Notes: generated from the sequence alone by a model not told the origin. A DNA stretch of 58,072 bases from Prevotella sp. UBA4376 (GCA_002391185.1 DGRY01000136.1:1-58072), one strand, 5' to 3'. Shown: positions 8,176 through 18,144, counted from the stretch's first letter. A program made the numbers and translations.

Positions 8176-8206
8176 TTTGCCAAAGTGAACGATTTCACTA
8201 CTTTTG
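8176..8206 (+). promoter_or_regulatory. Canonical Bacteroidetes promoter of the AspT-like gene
   Basis: TTTG (8176-8179), 19 bp, then TACTTTTG (8199-8206): a full -33/-7 match. It leaves a leader of about 110 nt before the ATG at 8326. Confidence 0.7.
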
Positions 8207-8325
8207 CATCCCGAAACAGAGGAGCAACAACTACTCTTTTCACTCAGAACCAAAAATAAGATAAAGGTAAAAAGATGTTTCGCATTATGTGCGATAAAAA
8301 GTATACAGTTTAACAAAATAAGAAT

Positions 8326-10014
8326 ATGGATTTATTATCTAATCTCTTTAAAGGCTTCCCCGAATATTGGGGAGGAGGTGTTGCCCATTCTGTTTTAATA
8401 GTTTCCTTGGTAATGACAATAGGGTTATTACTGGGGAAACTTAAATTTAGAAATATATCGTTAGGATTGGCTTGGGTGCTGTTCGTTGGTATTCTGTTCG
8501 GCAGATTCGGACTTACCCTTGAACCTAACCTACTCCACTTTATCAAGGAACTTGGACTTATCATCTTCGTGTTTGCCATCGGATTACAGGTGGGGCCAGG
8601 ATTCTTTGCATCTTTCCGTCGAGGTGGATTTGCTCTCAATGGATTAATGATGATAGTGCTTGCTTGTAGCGTTGCTATCACATTAATAATTCATTTTGTT
8701 AGCAACATCCCTATGACCACAATGGCAGGTATTTTCTCTGGAGCTGTTACCAACACTCCTGCTCTTGGTGCTGCCCAGCAAGCCACAACCGATGTGTTTG
8801 GCTATGATGCTCCAAAGATAGCCATTGGCTATGCTGTTACCTACCCTATGGGTGTTATTGGCGTTATCGTGGCATTTGCCATTATGCGCTATGCGTTCCG
8901 CATCAATCTCAAGAAAGAGGAACACGATGCTCTAAGAGGTCTTGGAAGCACCGAACGACTTAGTGTTCATCAGATAACCATAGAGGTTAACAACAGCATG
9001 ATTGATGGAAAAATGCTCTCTGATATCCGTCAGTTTGTGAAGCGCGAGTTTGTTATCACCCGCATCGTTTTCAATGGCGAAGAAGACGAGTGTCATATCG
9101 TGTCAGGAAACACTATTCTTCACAATGGCGACAAACTTCTTGTTGTTATCACTCCAAAAGATGAGGATGCAGTCAAGGCACTCTTTGGACACAGCATTGC
9201 TTATGACTGGTCAAAGTTTGACAACGAATACAAGGTGCGCAGATTATTTGTATCCAACAACAAGCTCAACGGCAAAACTATCAAGGAATTAAATATTCGC
9301 ACACGCTTTAATGCCAACATTGCAAAGGTGACACGCAATGGTGTTGATCATGTGGCTACTCCAAATTTTGCTTTGCAAACCGGCGACATTCTCACTGTTG
9401 TTGGTCAGGACAATGCCTTGACTCACACTGAGTCAGAAGTAATAGCCCGCAATCATCATGCCTCTTATGGTGATTTGATTCCTATCTTCGTGGGCATCAC
9501 CTTCGGTTGTATTCTTGCTCATCTACCATTCATCATTCCTGGTTTGCCACAGCCTATAAAGTTCGGTCTTGCAGGCGGTCCAATGATTATAGCCATTCTC
9601 ATGGGCTATTTCGGCACAAAGCATCATTGGCTCAACATAGCCACATTCACATCGGGCAATATGCTTCGCGAGATTGGTATCACTATGTTCCTTGCTTGTG
9701 TGGGTTTACAGGCTGGTAAAGACTTTATTGATACTGTTGTCACAAGCGAAGGACTGGAATGGGCACTCTACGGACTTGCCATCACCATGATTCCTATTAT
9801 TATTGGCGGTATCATCGGACGCTATGTGATGCACCTCAACTATTTCACTCTGATGGGTATTCTCTCAGGCGGAAACACCAACCCTCCAGCATTGGCTTAC
9901 GCAAATGAATATACATCTACCGACGAGCCATCTATTGGTTACACAATGGTATATCCGTTGGCAATGATACTAAGAATCATCGTTATTCAGATATTAATCA
10001 TGGCGATTGCATAA
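8326..10014 (+). CDS. AspT/YidE-family putative transporter with two TrkA-C domains
   Basis: 562 residues with the family's symmetrical layout. An N-terminal membrane block of about five spans (about 15-185) contains GAVTNTPALGAA. Two cytosolic RCK_C/TrkA-C-like domains follow (about 205-290 and 295-375). A second membrane block (about 385-560) contains GGNTNPPALAYA, the counterpart of the first motif. In Tetragenococcus AspT exchanges aspartate for alanine; most Bacteroidetes and enterobacterial (YidE/YbjL) members have no proven substrate, so only transport is claimed. It is preceded by a clear promoter and followed 65 bp later by a ThrE-type exporter, so both may be expressed together in amino-acid or dicarboxylate movement. 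Confidence 0.85.
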   Translation: MDLLSNLFKGFPEYWGGGVAHSVLIVSLVMTIGLLLGKLKFRNISLGLAWVLFVGILFGRFGLTLEPNLLHFIKELGLIIFVFAIGLQVGPGFFASFRRGGFALNGLMMIVLACSVAITLIIHFVSNIPMTTMAGIFSGAVTNTPALGAAQQATTDVFGYDAPKIAIGYAVTYPMGVIGVIVAFAIMRYAFRINLKKEEHDALRGLGSTERLSVHQITIEVNNSMIDGKMLSDIRQFVKREFVITRIVFNGEEDECHIVSGNTILHNGDKLLVVITPKDEDAVKALFGHSIAYDWSKFDNEYKVRRLFVSNNKLNGKTIKELNIRTRFNANIAKVTRNGVDHVATPNFALQTGDILTVVGQDNALTHTESEVIARNHHASYGDLIPIFVGITFGCILAHLPFIIPGLPQPIKFGLAGGPMIIAILMGYFGTKHHWLNIATFTSGNMLREIGITMFLACVGLQAGKDFIDTVVTSEGLEWALYGLAITMIPIIIGGIIGRYVMHLNYFTLMGILSGGNTNPPALAYANEYTSTDEPSIGYTMVYPLAMILRIIVIQILIMAIA

Positions 10015-10079
10015 TTAAAAAGGAAAAAGGTAAAAAATAAACTTTAAACAGTAAAAATATAAACATATAAACTCACAAA

Positions 10080-11504
10080 ATGACAAACCCGATTGAACGT
10101 TCTACAGAAAGAGCAATGACCGAACAGGAATTGCGCATGAAGCTTAATTTGCTTGTACGCACTGGCACTATCCTCATGGAGAGCAATGCCGACTGCAACC
10201 GCATTATGCGCAATTTGAAACGTTGTATGGCATTCCTTGGCTTGCCCGAAGAGTATGTGCACATACACCTCGACTACAACATCATCATGATTAATATCAG
10301 CGATGAGCTCCACTCTTTCTCAAAATATCAACGTTGCACTCACCACAACATCGAGTTTTCAATCATCTCGCGTGTGAGCAAGATTCTATGGCAAGCTATT
10401 AAGGAAGACTGGAGCTTGGAAAAATATGAAGAAGAACTCGATGCTCTTCAGCACATTCACAAGAACTACACTCCTTGGATGATTGCCACTGCAGCAGGAT
10501 TTGCCTGTGGAGGTTTCTGTGTGCAGTTTGGTTGCGACTGGCCAGCATTCTTCTATGCTTCAATAGCAGCTATATTAGGTTTCCGCCTGAAGATGTGGAT
10601 GGGGAAAGCTGGTGTTAACAACTATGTGGGTATTGGAGTGAGTGCATTCGTTGCCACTATCCTTGCATGGCTCACCTCTTTCTTGTCATTAAACCCAGAG
10701 GTAGCAGCTGCCATTCCTGCTTTCATGCACAGTAACACCCCTTATCACCCTTTGATGGCATGTACCTTGTTCATAGTTCCTGGAGTGCCTCTTATCAACT
10801 TTGTGAGCGATATGGTGAGCGACTACGTTACAGTAGGTATCACACGAGCCTTCACAACACTTATGATGGTATTGGCTATGTCATTTGGTATTGCCCTTGC
10901 AATTCAGATATGCGGTATTGACAACTTCGTTAAAGACCTCAGCATGACCCCTCACAACACGTACATAGACTATGCTGTGGCTGCCGCTATCTCAGCAATG
11001 GGATTCTCAACCATATACAACACCCCAAAGCGAATACTTCCTGTTCTCGCCATCTCTGGTATCATTGCCGTGTGCACCCGTAACTTCGTTAATTTAGGTC
11101 CAAGCAACGGCAATATAGGTCTTGACCAGGGCATTATTATTGGTTCGCTTGTAGGTTCAGCTTTGATTAGTATCATAGCAACCAAACTGATGCACTGGCA
11201 CCACATCCCTCATCAGGTGATAGCTATTCCTGCGGTGATTCCAATGATTCCAGGTGTGTTGATGTATCGAGCTTTGTTTGGATTTATTGATATGACAGGT
11301 GTTGTTGGCGAGCTTACAGTAGCTTTCAACTATGCAACCAAAGCAAGTCTTGTGATTTTGTTCATTGCCCTTGGCGTTGCTATTCCAAACATCTTCGTAA
11401 GAAGAATGATAGAGCCAAAATCAAAGCGTAAGCTTTTGAAATTGCTTCAGGAACGCCTTGCAAAGCAAAACGATATAACAAAGTTAAACGAATTGAGTAA
11501 ATAA
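10080..11504 (+). CDS. ThrE-type threonine/serine exporter family protein (both halves fused)
   Basis: 474 residues. The N-terminal soluble segment plus ThrE_1 domain (about 10-280) begins with the typical RTGTILMESNADCNRIMRNL. The ThrE_2 (DUF3815-like) domain with four or five spans follows (about 300-450), and the tail is basic. In many bacteria the halves are separate genes (YjjP and YjjB); here they are fused as in corynebacterial ThrE. Family members export threonine, serine or, for YjjPB, succinate, so the substrate is not fixed by sequence. It follows the AspT-like transporter on the same strand. The spacer is AT-rich with no promoter that I can support, consistent with one transcript. 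Confidence 0.85.
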   Translation: MTNPIERSTERAMTEQELRMKLNLLVRTGTILMESNADCNRIMRNLKRCMAFLGLPEEYVHIHLDYNIIMINISDELHSFSKYQRCTHHNIEFSIISRVSKILWQAIKEDWSLEKYEEELDALQHIHKNYTPWMIATAAGFACGGFCVQFGCDWPAFFYASIAAILGFRLKMWMGKAGVNNYVGIGVSAFVATILAWLTSFLSLNPEVAAAIPAFMHSNTPYHPLMACTLFIVPGVPLINFVSDMVSDYVTVGITRAFTTLMMVLAMSFGIALAIQICGIDNFVKDLSMTPHNTYIDYAVAAAISAMGFSTIYNTPKRILPVLAISGIIAVCTRNFVNLGPSNGNIGLDQGIIIGSLVGSALISIIATKLMHWHHIPHQVIAIPAVIPMIPGVLMYRALFGFIDMTGVVGELTVAFNYATKASLVILFIALGVAIPNIFVRRMIEPKSKRKLLKLLQERLAKQNDITKLNELSK

Positions 11505-11566
11505 GTAAACATATAGCTCCTCTATTCAAATACCAATCCAATAATATATATTACCCAAAAGAGAAG

Positions 11567-12469
11567 CTAAAGTCCAAGGTTGTATTTTTTTATAGCTGCG
11601 GACTCCTTGAGAATTCGGCAAAATTCATTTGCCGAATTCTTTGTATATACACCCTTCAATGTGTGGATACATCCTTCCATCATGTTGTTCTCAATATCCA
11701 AAGGAACAGCTACTAATCCATCAACATCCTGAACAGATGACTCCGATAGAATGGAGAAATAATTGCTCTTTTGTACCACACGAAGAAGTATGTTTAAATC
11801 GTTAAGATCCATTCTCACATTAAAGCGTGACTCGAGTTCATGCCCAAGAATGGTGTCAAGGATTTGACGAGGCTGAGTGCCTCGTGCAGGCATAGCCATA
11901 TCATAATGTTCCAAATCCTTGATACTCGCCTTTTTAAGTTTTGCCAAAGGGTGATCATCACGCACAATAACCGACAAAGGATTTCTAAATAGCACCTTGC
12001 TCTCTATCTTGGCATATTCTTCAATAGGCTTATATGCCAAAACAAAGTCTAACTCACGATGCTGGAGCATCTGTATAAGCTCTTGCATGGTTTTATACAC
12101 CACCTGAAGTTTCACCTTGGGATAACGATGGCAGAAATCGAGCATCGTCTCTGTAAGAATAGGACTAAAAGAATATGTCACGCCAATATAGAGCGTTCCC
12201 GTGAGCAGATTCTTCAAACCATTCATCTGCTCAACACAGTTATCGGCAGAAGAAACCGTTTCACGGGCAAAAGGCAAGAGTTGCTCACCCTCATCAGTTA
12301 GCGACACATCATGACTATTACGATGAAAAAGCTGTACCCCCAATTCATCCTCCAACTGCTTTATCTGTTGTGAAAGGGTGCTCTGGGTTACAAACATTAG
12401 CTTTGCAGCCTCTGAGAAGTTATGTGCTTCGGCTGCCTTAATAAAATATCGTAACTGTCTTAACTCCAT
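11567..12469 (-). CDS. LysR-family transcriptional regulator
   Basis: About 300 residues. The winged HTH starts at the chosen Met (MELRQLRYFIKAAEAHNFSE), with AAKLMFVTQSTLSQQIKQLE as the recognition region. A periplasmic-binding-protein-like effector domain follows (about 90-290). An upstream in-frame ATG at 12517 would add 16 residues unlike the family, and the -7 box (12477-12484) lies between the two. It is divergent from the C_GCAxxG_C_C gene, the usual position for a LysR regulator controlling its neighbour. The N-terminal third is very close to the CynR/OxyR-like consensus; the effector is unknown. Confidence 0.9.
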   Translation of the reverse strand: MELRQLRYFIKAAEAHNFSEAAKLMFVTQSTLSQQIKQLEDELGVQLFHRNSHDVSLTDEGEQLLPFARETVSSADNCVEQMNGLKNLLTGTLYIGVTYSFSPILTETMLDFCHRYPKVKLQVVYKTMQELIQMLQHRELDFVLAYKPIEEYAKIESKVLFRNPLSVIVRDDHPLAKLKKASIKDLEHYDMAMPARGTQPRQILDTILGHELESRFNVRMDLNDLNILLRVVQKSNYFSILSESSVQDVDGLVAVPLDIENNMMEGCIHTLKGVYTKNSANEFCRILKESAAIKKYNLGL

Positions 12470-12476
12470 ATATTTG

Positions 12477-12484
12477 CAAAGATA
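12477..12484 (-). promoter_or_regulatory. -7 box of the LysR gene, next to its start codon
   Basis: On the minus strand TATCTTTG (TAnnTTTG), with seven bases to the ATG at 12469. The predicted transcript would have almost no 5' leader. Confidence 0.5.
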
Positions 12485-12527
12485 ATAAAAAAAAATGAGA
12501 CTGCTTTTTCTATCCAATGCTTTTTAG

Positions 12528-12535
12528 TATCTTTG
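12528..12535 (+). promoter_or_regulatory. -7 box of the C_GCAxxG_C_C gene
   Basis: TATCTTTG followed by GCAGG, 56 bp before the ATG at 12592. It lies about 50 bp from the LysR promoter on the other strand, so one LysR binding site could control both. Confidence 0.5.
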
Positions 12536-12591
12536 CAGGAAGTTTAATTAGAAGTTAGGAGATAGGAGATAGGAGTTAAAAGAAAAACCTT

Positions 12592-13068
12592 ATGAAGAAA
12601 GAACTTGAAGAACGCGTTAAACGCGCTGTGGATAATTTTATGCAAGGCTATGGCTGCTGCCAGAGTGTAGTGGCTGCCTTTGCCGACTTATATGGTTTGG
12701 ACGACCAGATGGCAAAACGCATTGGAGCTGGTTTTGGCGGCGGTGTGGGTCGCATGCGAATGATGTGTGGTGCTGTTTCTGGTATTGTGGTTCTCGTAGG
12801 CTTAGATTGCGGTCAAACCGAAGGAAATGACCGAGAAGGCAAGTCGGCATGTTACAAAGTGGTGCAGGATTTGCTGGAAAAATCTAAGGAACAGAACGGT
12901 TCGTTGATATGTGCCGAAATATTAGGACTCAAAGGACACGAGAAAGCACAGAGCAGCTACGTTGCCTCTGAGCGAACAGCTGAATACTATAAGAGCAGAC
13001 CCTGCGCTGCAAAAGTAGAGAGCGCAGCTCGTATCTTTGCAGAATATCTTGAGGCAAAAGAGGCTTAA
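12592..13068 (+). CDS. C_GCAxxG_C_C family protein (probable redox/metal protein)
   Basis: 158 residues, cytosolic, with the spaced cysteines that name the family. GCCQSV lies near residue 22, MCGAVSG near 60, then DCG, SAC, LIC and a late RPCAAKV. The glycine run IGAGFGGGVGRM is also typical. Family members are small helical proteins thought to bind metal or take part in redox chemistry; no reaction is established. It is divergent from a LysR regulator, which probably controls it. Its stop overlaps the stop of the convergent RidA-like gene by a few bases. Confidence 0.85.
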   Translation: MKKELEERVKRAVDNFMQGYGCCQSVVAAFADLYGLDDQMAKRIGAGFGGGVGRMRMMCGAVSGIVVLVGLDCGQTEGNDREGKSACYKVVQDLLEKSKEQNGSLICAEILGLKGHEKAQSSYVASERTAEYYKSRPCAAKVESAARIFAEYLEAKEA

Positions 13069-14192
13069 AGCCTCTTTGTTGCCATACACTCCATTTCTAT
13101 AAGCCAGCCAGGGCGACAGACTGGAGCATGAACAAGAAGGTAAGGAATGGCTTTTTTATCCATTCCAACGCTATTGAACTTCTCCTTAAACATACTGTCA
13201 ACAACGATGAAATCGGCAAAATCGCGCAAATAGCACACGATTTCAGACACATCACTCCATTCACACTCAGCCTCATCAAGAAGTGCCTCAACATTGTTCC
13301 ACATGCAAAGACATTGGTTTCTTATATCGCCAATGTGCATTATTTCGCCCTTATTATTGATACTTGCCGTTCCCGACACAAACACTTGTCGGCGGTCGCT
13401 ATAGTCAACGGCTGTGGCACGTTCAAAACTAACACCATACTCGCTGGTGCGGTTCATGTTGTTGGCTGCATATAGATACTTTATCTGCTCTTGCTTTATT
13501 CCAGCAACGGCATAGGTATCAAGTTGCGAAAGAACTCGTGGATTAGCCTGTCTGCCACCAATACCTGTTGAAGCGATGAAATGGGTGTTTTCTGTAAGAT
13601 GCTGAGTCTTAAACACATCATTTCTTGCCTTTACTACTCCTGCATAGTTATTATCTATATCGTTTACAAAGAACCATGTGCGTATGCAATTATCAGAAAG
13701 TGTGCAACCCTCTTGAGAAAGTTGTGATATGTATTGTTCAAACAACTCACGTGTTTGCTGTTCAGAGCTTTCTGTAAGACTATAATTGCTGGCACTATAT
13801 AGATGCCTATATCCGCCGTATTTAACTTCAAAAAGCCCACTTGTATTACGCTTTGTTTCTACTCCTGTCATAAGAATACACCAAAGAGCTACCTTGGTGC
13901 CATTAGCAGGTGCCTGTTCAACTATAGATAAAGCATATTTGGGATTATTCTGTTCATACTTTTTGAGTGCACTTGCCTGATTAGCTGCATCACTAAGAAA
14001 ATAGCGTTTCAAAACTGTCTTTGCAGCAAGTTTGTTACACTCGTCATCAAACTGCTTGCACAGAGCATCCAACTGTTCTGCATAAGAAAGCAATGCCCCT
14101 TGTGGCGTTACACTAAGCATAAGATGATATTCTCTTACCTCACTCCCATTATCAAATGTACTTAACTGAACATGAATAATATCTTGTTTCAT
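13065..14192 (-). CDS. RidA-superfamily protein with N-terminal extension (FkbO/Hyg5-like architecture)
   Basis: 375 residues, no signal peptide. The C-terminal part looks like a YjgF/RidA fold (VFVSGTASINNKGEIMH; NVEALLDEAECEWSDVSEIVCYLRD; PVCRPGWLIEMECMA). The N-terminal half carries RTWFFVNDI and FIASTGIGG blocks, giving a tandem arrangement like chorismatases (FkbO/Hyg5) and other long Rid proteins. Substrate unknown: chorismate hydrolysis is possible by architecture only. It is the last gene of the minus-strand run that begins with the porin, 34 bp after the CcsBA gene. Confidence 0.7.
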   Translation of the reverse strand: MKQDIIHVQLSTFDNGSEVREYHLMLSVTPQGALLSYAEQLDALCKQFDDECNKLAAKTVLKRYFLSDAANQASALKKYEQNNPKYALSIVEQAPANGTKVALWCILMTGVETKRNTSGLFEVKYGGYRHLYSASNYSLTESSEQQTRELFEQYISQLSQEGCTLSDNCIRTWFFVNDIDNNYAGVVKARNDVFKTQHLTENTHFIASTGIGGRQANPRVLSQLDTYAVAGIKQEQIKYLYAANNMNRTSEYGVSFERATAVDYSDRRQVFVSGTASINNKGEIMHIGDIRNQCLCMWNNVEALLDEAECEWSDVSEIVCYLRDFADFIVVDSMFKEKFNSVGMDKKAIPYLLVHAPVCRPGWLIEMECMATKRL

Positions 14193-14226
14193 TTTTTGAT
14201 TTTATTTGCCTGCAAAGGTACTACAT

Positions 14227-16281
14227 TTACGCATAAGAATGCATACCTCCGAGAATATAATTTACTCCGAAATAAGTCATCACAATGCTTAAAAAGGCAA
14301 AAATCATAAATAGATGATAGGTCAATGGCTTACGGAAAACAGGAAAACTGCTGGTGTGCAGTACAACAGCATATATCATAAACGTGATGAGTGCCCATGT
14401 TTCCTTTGGGTCCCAACTCCAGTAGGTTCCCCAACTGATATTTGCCCAGATAGCTCCAATAAAGATTCCAAGTCCCATTGTGGTGATGGCGGGATAAAGG
14501 AACACACGACTAAGCACCTGAAGCATTTCTATCTGACTCTTCATACAAATGCCCAAGATGCCGCATATAAAGGTGAGAGCAAGCAAGGCATAACTCATCA
14601 TTATCACGCTTACATGAATACTCAATAAAGGCGAATTAAGCACAGGCATAATATGACCTATGGCAGGATCCATCTGGTTGATATGACTTACCAACAGGAA
14701 GAAGCCCGACAACAAGAAGCCAAACGTTGCTATGAGCACAGAGAGGTTTCGCCATGCAAATGTGCCAATGATGGTGATAAGTAGTGCAAACCAGGCTACA
14801 CTTATCATTGACTCATAGCCATTGCTCAATGGAATATTGCCACTAATAATCCATCTAAGAGCAATAGAGAAACTGAGTACCAAGAACGATGAAATCAGCA
14901 AAAATGAAGGATTAAAGCGCCATCTACGAATGAATATTATCAATGACAGGAATCCTAATGTGAGATTAACCATAAAGAGTATGGTTGCAAAAGGAATCTT
15001 ATTGTAAATGCGTTCTGCCTTTATCTGTGTAGGCGTAGGCAAACTTGCAGCCATTTTCTTCTGCTGCATAGAAAGTGTTGTATCAACTATCTTGAGCAAC
15101 TCATTATTTTTACCCGAAACAGCACACTTGTAAAGGTTGTTATATAACTCTTTCGACATCATATTAAGAGCCTTTCCGGTTTGCAACTCGGCAATAAGCT
15201 GCATTTTATCATCAAGACGTGCTGCCTGCTCATGAAGGGCATCGTGATTGTTTTGCTGATAATATTCCTCAACCAACTGCTGAAGCACATAGCCTTTAGT
15301 AGTGAACAAATCGTTTACCGATACATAGCTGTCGAAGTGCATTCGTTCACAGAGTTCAGCACCCTTTACCTTGATTATCTTCTCTGCAGCCCATTGATCG
15401 CCCCAGAACATGAAGCCTGTGAGTATTTGCTCGGGGGTACATCCCTTATAGGAACGCTTGCCAGATAGTTTCTTAGTGAAATCATAGGCATAGGTTTGCA
15501 TCTGGCACACACGATCATTGTGAAGCACAAACATCTCACAGAAATGATTTGCCACATCCTTAGGCAGAACCGTTGTTGTAGATGCCTTTATAGAACCAAA
15601 AGAAAACATCAACAGGCACACAAGGGCTCCTTTTTGCAGCAAGGGATGTTTCAACAACCTTCGGAAACTTCCCTTTGGATCAACAAGCATAAACACAAGC
15701 GAGAAGAAAAGCATAGCATAGCCGACATAGGTAACAGGAATGCCCCAAGGGTCGCTATTTACAATAAACGTGCACCCTTGTCCATCTTCGTCATAAGCAC
15801 TCTGGTATATGCGCACATTAGAATAGTTTAGGATATTATTCATGGAAACAACATCCTTTATTTTCTTTTTTCCATCGATAACAGTTACATTAGAAAGATA
15901 ATCTGCTGCTGCATTTGTTCCATCGTGATACTTTATTTTGAAACCATCAAGACGAAGGTTGAAAGGAAGATGGGTGTTTGTGGTTTCACCTATACGCAAA
16001 TGAATGTATCCCTTATAGGAAGAAACATGCGTGAGGAATGCTCCTGCAAGAATAACAACAAACGAGAGATGAATCAAAATGGTATTCCAATGACGCATCT
16101 TTCGCTTAATAATATACACTATGGCTGTAACGACAAGTATGGTCCACAGTAGTGTGAACCACCATGAACCATACATGTTTGCAGATACATATTCTGTGCC
16201 CTTATATTTCTCTACTACAGTGATAACCGCCATAGTAAGGACAACAAGAATATAAAAAAAGGAAACTATTTTCTTCAGCAT
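14227..16281 (-). CDS. Fused ResB-CcsA (CcsBA) cytochrome c haem-ligation protein
   Basis: 684 residues, System II cytochrome c maturation. The N-terminal ResB-like part has spans near 5-25, 38-55 and 60-80, a periplasmic stretch with GYIHLRIGET, and a span near 185-205. A large periplasmic region (about 235-420) follows. The C-terminal CcsA part has about seven spans and the haem-handling WWD motif WGTYWSWDPKETWAL near residue 630. Fused CcsBA moves haem to the outside and attaches it to CXXCH motifs. It is on the short side for the fusion. The gene lies seven bases after the stop of the DUF1111 cytochrome gene, so the maturation enzyme is co-expressed with its probable substrate. Confidence 0.9.
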   Translation of the reverse strand: MLKKIVSFFYILVVLTMAVITVVEKYKGTEYVSANMYGSWWFTLLWTILVVTAIVYIIKRKMRHWNTILIHLSFVVILAGAFLTHVSSYKGYIHLRIGETTNTHLPFNLRLDGFKIKYHDGTNAAADYLSNVTVIDGKKKIKDVVSMNNILNYSNVRIYQSAYDEDGQGCTFIVNSDPWGIPVTYVGYAMLFFSLVFMLVDPKGSFRRLLKHPLLQKGALVCLLMFSFGSIKASTTTVLPKDVANHFCEMFVLHNDRVCQMQTYAYDFTKKLSGKRSYKGCTPEQILTGFMFWGDQWAAEKIIKVKGAELCERMHFDSYVSVNDLFTTKGYVLQQLVEEYYQQNNHDALHEQAARLDDKMQLIAELQTGKALNMMSKELYNNLYKCAVSGKNNELLKIVDTTLSMQQKKMAASLPTPTQIKAERIYNKIPFATILFMVNLTLGFLSLIIFIRRWRFNPSFLLISSFLVLSFSIALRWIISGNIPLSNGYESMISVAWFALLITIIGTFAWRNLSVLIATFGFLLSGFFLLVSHINQMDPAIGHIMPVLNSPLLSIHVSVIMMSYALLALTFICGILGICMKSQIEMLQVLSRVFLYPAITTMGLGIFIGAIWANISWGTYWSWDPKETWALITFMIYAVVLHTSSFPVFRKPLTYHLFMIFAFLSIVMTYFGVNYILGGMHSYA

Positions 16282-16288
16282 TAATATA

Positions 16289-18037
16289 CTAAATTGAACG
16301 TATGAACTTCACAACCGCATCACGGTCGGCTTTAGAAAGATTATAGAACTTAACAGCCGAACTGTAAGCATGACTGTTCTTACTATATGCGTGCCACATG
16401 ATTGCTTCTATCTCGTTGCGTGCACGGCAGTCGTGCAGACGATCCTCGGCTCCTGTATTTACACGTGACAAGCCACGTCCCCAAAGCGGAGTTGTGCGAC
16501 ACCAGCTACCATGAATATCGTTTTTCATGTAGAGCTTGTGCTGAATCATATCGCTATAAGGGTGAATAACCTGATGAGGATAGCGTGGCAGAGGTTTGTT
16601 GCCACATACAACAGGTTTCCAATAGTTATCATCACCAGTCTTCCAAGTTGGACGGTGACAGCTTGCACAACCTATCTCCATGAACACTTTCTTACCTCTC
16701 TGCACATCCTTGTCATTAAGGTTTCGTGCACGAGGGATAGCCAATCCACGATGCCACACCATGAAGTTATAGAATTGGTCGGCAGTCTGATCAGGTGTGA
16801 AATTATGCCATTTGTTATCAAACTGATTTGTGCTTGGATCAAGCAGATTGCGCACAGCCTCAGCAATACCAGCCTCTGTGCCATCGGCATAGTAAGGTGA
16901 CAAAGGATTAGCCTTTATCTTTGCTATAACATCTGCATTCTCGCTCATTGCCTTTGCCCATGCCGATGTGGTGTAGAGATAAGGACGGTCAGGACGAGAA
17001 ACATTTGTGATATTCCATATTGCATTTGCTCCAGGGCCATCCTGCAATGTGCCACGTGTGAGGGCATAGGTGAAACGCTTCACAAACTTAGCATCTGTTG
17101 CATTGGTGTTATCTGCATATTTTCCTGTTGCAGCTAACTTACCATTAGCAACACTATACCATGCTCCAGCAGCAAAATCATTAGTTGTTGCATCCCAGAA
17201 GGCAGGATTTACATACTCGCTCACATTAAGACCAACACGTTTGAAATAGCTTGCTGTCTTTTTATATTGTGCGCGAATAGAGTCATTAGGAATAGCATCG
17301 AGCAAACCTGTACCTATAACACCAATAGTTGACTCTAAGCGAACAGCATAGTTTGTAGGAAGCGGACTGGTGTTGAAAGCTGTCTGTGCAATAGTAACCT
17401 CCGGATAAATCAAATCATAGCGCTCACCATCGGGGAAGGCCATTGGGAGTCCGCTCTCCATAGCTGTTACATGCTCCCACTTAATGTTGACTCCACTCTC
17501 GTCAATAGGTGGAAGGAAAGGAGATGTGGCTTGAGTTTGAGGCATACCTGTAACCTCTGAAATATATGCTCCATCGTTAGAGCCTTCTGAAACTGGATGA
17601 TAAACCACCAACAAGTAGCCATTGCCATTGCCGTAACTGGTTACATATTGAGACTGCCATTTGCCATGACCATATTCTGGGTGACAGTCGAAGCAACTAC
17701 TTCTTACCGAAGCAGGACCTAAGCCCTTAAACGGAGCTGTAGTCTCTGTATAGTTGCGTTCAAACATCTGTTCTCCAGAGAAGAAAGCGTTAAACAAATC
17801 CTTGTTCTGATCAACTACAGGAGCTTGGTCAGAAAAAGCGTTTGAACCAGTATTGTCGGTTGTACCTAATTCTCCACCAGGATACCATTCGTCGGCTGAG
17901 AAATTACCAACAGCCTGACCTACCAAAGCAGCCTCTGGTGCATCGTTAGTAGTTATATTATTATCGTTATCCGAGCAAGCTGCAAATGATGAAGCTATCA
18001 ATGCTGCAGCAAAAGAAAAATAAAACTTTCTATTCAT
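16289..18037 (-). CDS. Di-haem cytochrome c lipoprotein, DUF1111/DHOR family
   Basis: About 582 residues from the Met that starts a lipoprotein signal (lipobox SFAAC); an upstream Met at 18100 would spoil the signal. Two haem c attachment sites are visible: CFDCH at residues 115-119 and CASCH at 457-461. The C-terminal part has the family's TTPLWGRGLSRV and LHDCRARNEIEAIMWH segments, close to MauG/peroxidase-type haem proteins. The family is called di-haem oxidoreductase; the reaction is not settled. In many Bacteroidetes and proteobacteria it is encoded with imelysin, as here, which links it to iron or other metal acquisition. The lipid anchor and Asp-rich +2 region suit the outer membrane. 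Confidence 0.88.
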   Translation of the reverse strand: MNRKFYFSFAAALIASSFAACSDNDNNITTNDAPEAALVGQAVGNFSADEWYPGGELGTTDNTGSNAFSDQAPVVDQNKDLFNAFFSGEQMFERNYTETTAPFKGLGPASVRSSCFDCHPEYGHGKWQSQYVTSYGNGNGYLLVVYHPVSEGSNDGAYISEVTGMPQTQATSPFLPPIDESGVNIKWEHVTAMESGLPMAFPDGERYDLIYPEVTIAQTAFNTSPLPTNYAVRLESTIGVIGTGLLDAIPNDSIRAQYKKTASYFKRVGLNVSEYVNPAFWDATTNDFAAGAWYSVANGKLAATGKYADNTNATDAKFVKRFTYALTRGTLQDGPGANAIWNITNVSRPDRPYLYTTSAWAKAMSENADVIAKIKANPLSPYYADGTEAGIAEAVRNLLDPSTNQFDNKWHNFTPDQTADQFYNFMVWHRGLAIPRARNLNDKDVQRGKKVFMEIGCASCHRPTWKTGDDNYWKPVVCGNKPLPRYPHQVIHPYSDMIQHKLYMKNDIHGSWCRTTPLWGRGLSRVNTGAEDRLHDCRARNEIEAIMWHAYSKNSHAYSSAVKFYNLSKADRDAVVKFIRSI

Positions 18038-18144
18038 AATGTTTATATTGAATGTGGAATGCGTTATAAGGAATACACAATCAATCGTTTCAAGATGCAA
18101 AAATAATTATTAAATTCCAAATACCACATTCCACACTATAGTAT

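Larger units (their letters stand above)
7630..8325. other. Long intergenic spacer with nested inverted repeats
   Basis: No supported gene. Nested inverted repeats (7811-8082) bound a spacer containing the near-palindrome CCAATTTCAAATTGG (7914-7928) and two AACTCATAATTT copies. A GC-rich hairpin TCCCCCG-GGAA-CGGGGGA lies at 8024-8041. The AspT-like gene promoter is at 8176-8206, and a possible 12-codon upstream ORF (8274-8312) lies in its leader. Confidence 0.6.

Noticed and set aside
10014..10079. Separate promoter for the ThrE-type gene
   Set aside because: The 65-bp spacer is AT-rich but holds no TAnnTTTG box.
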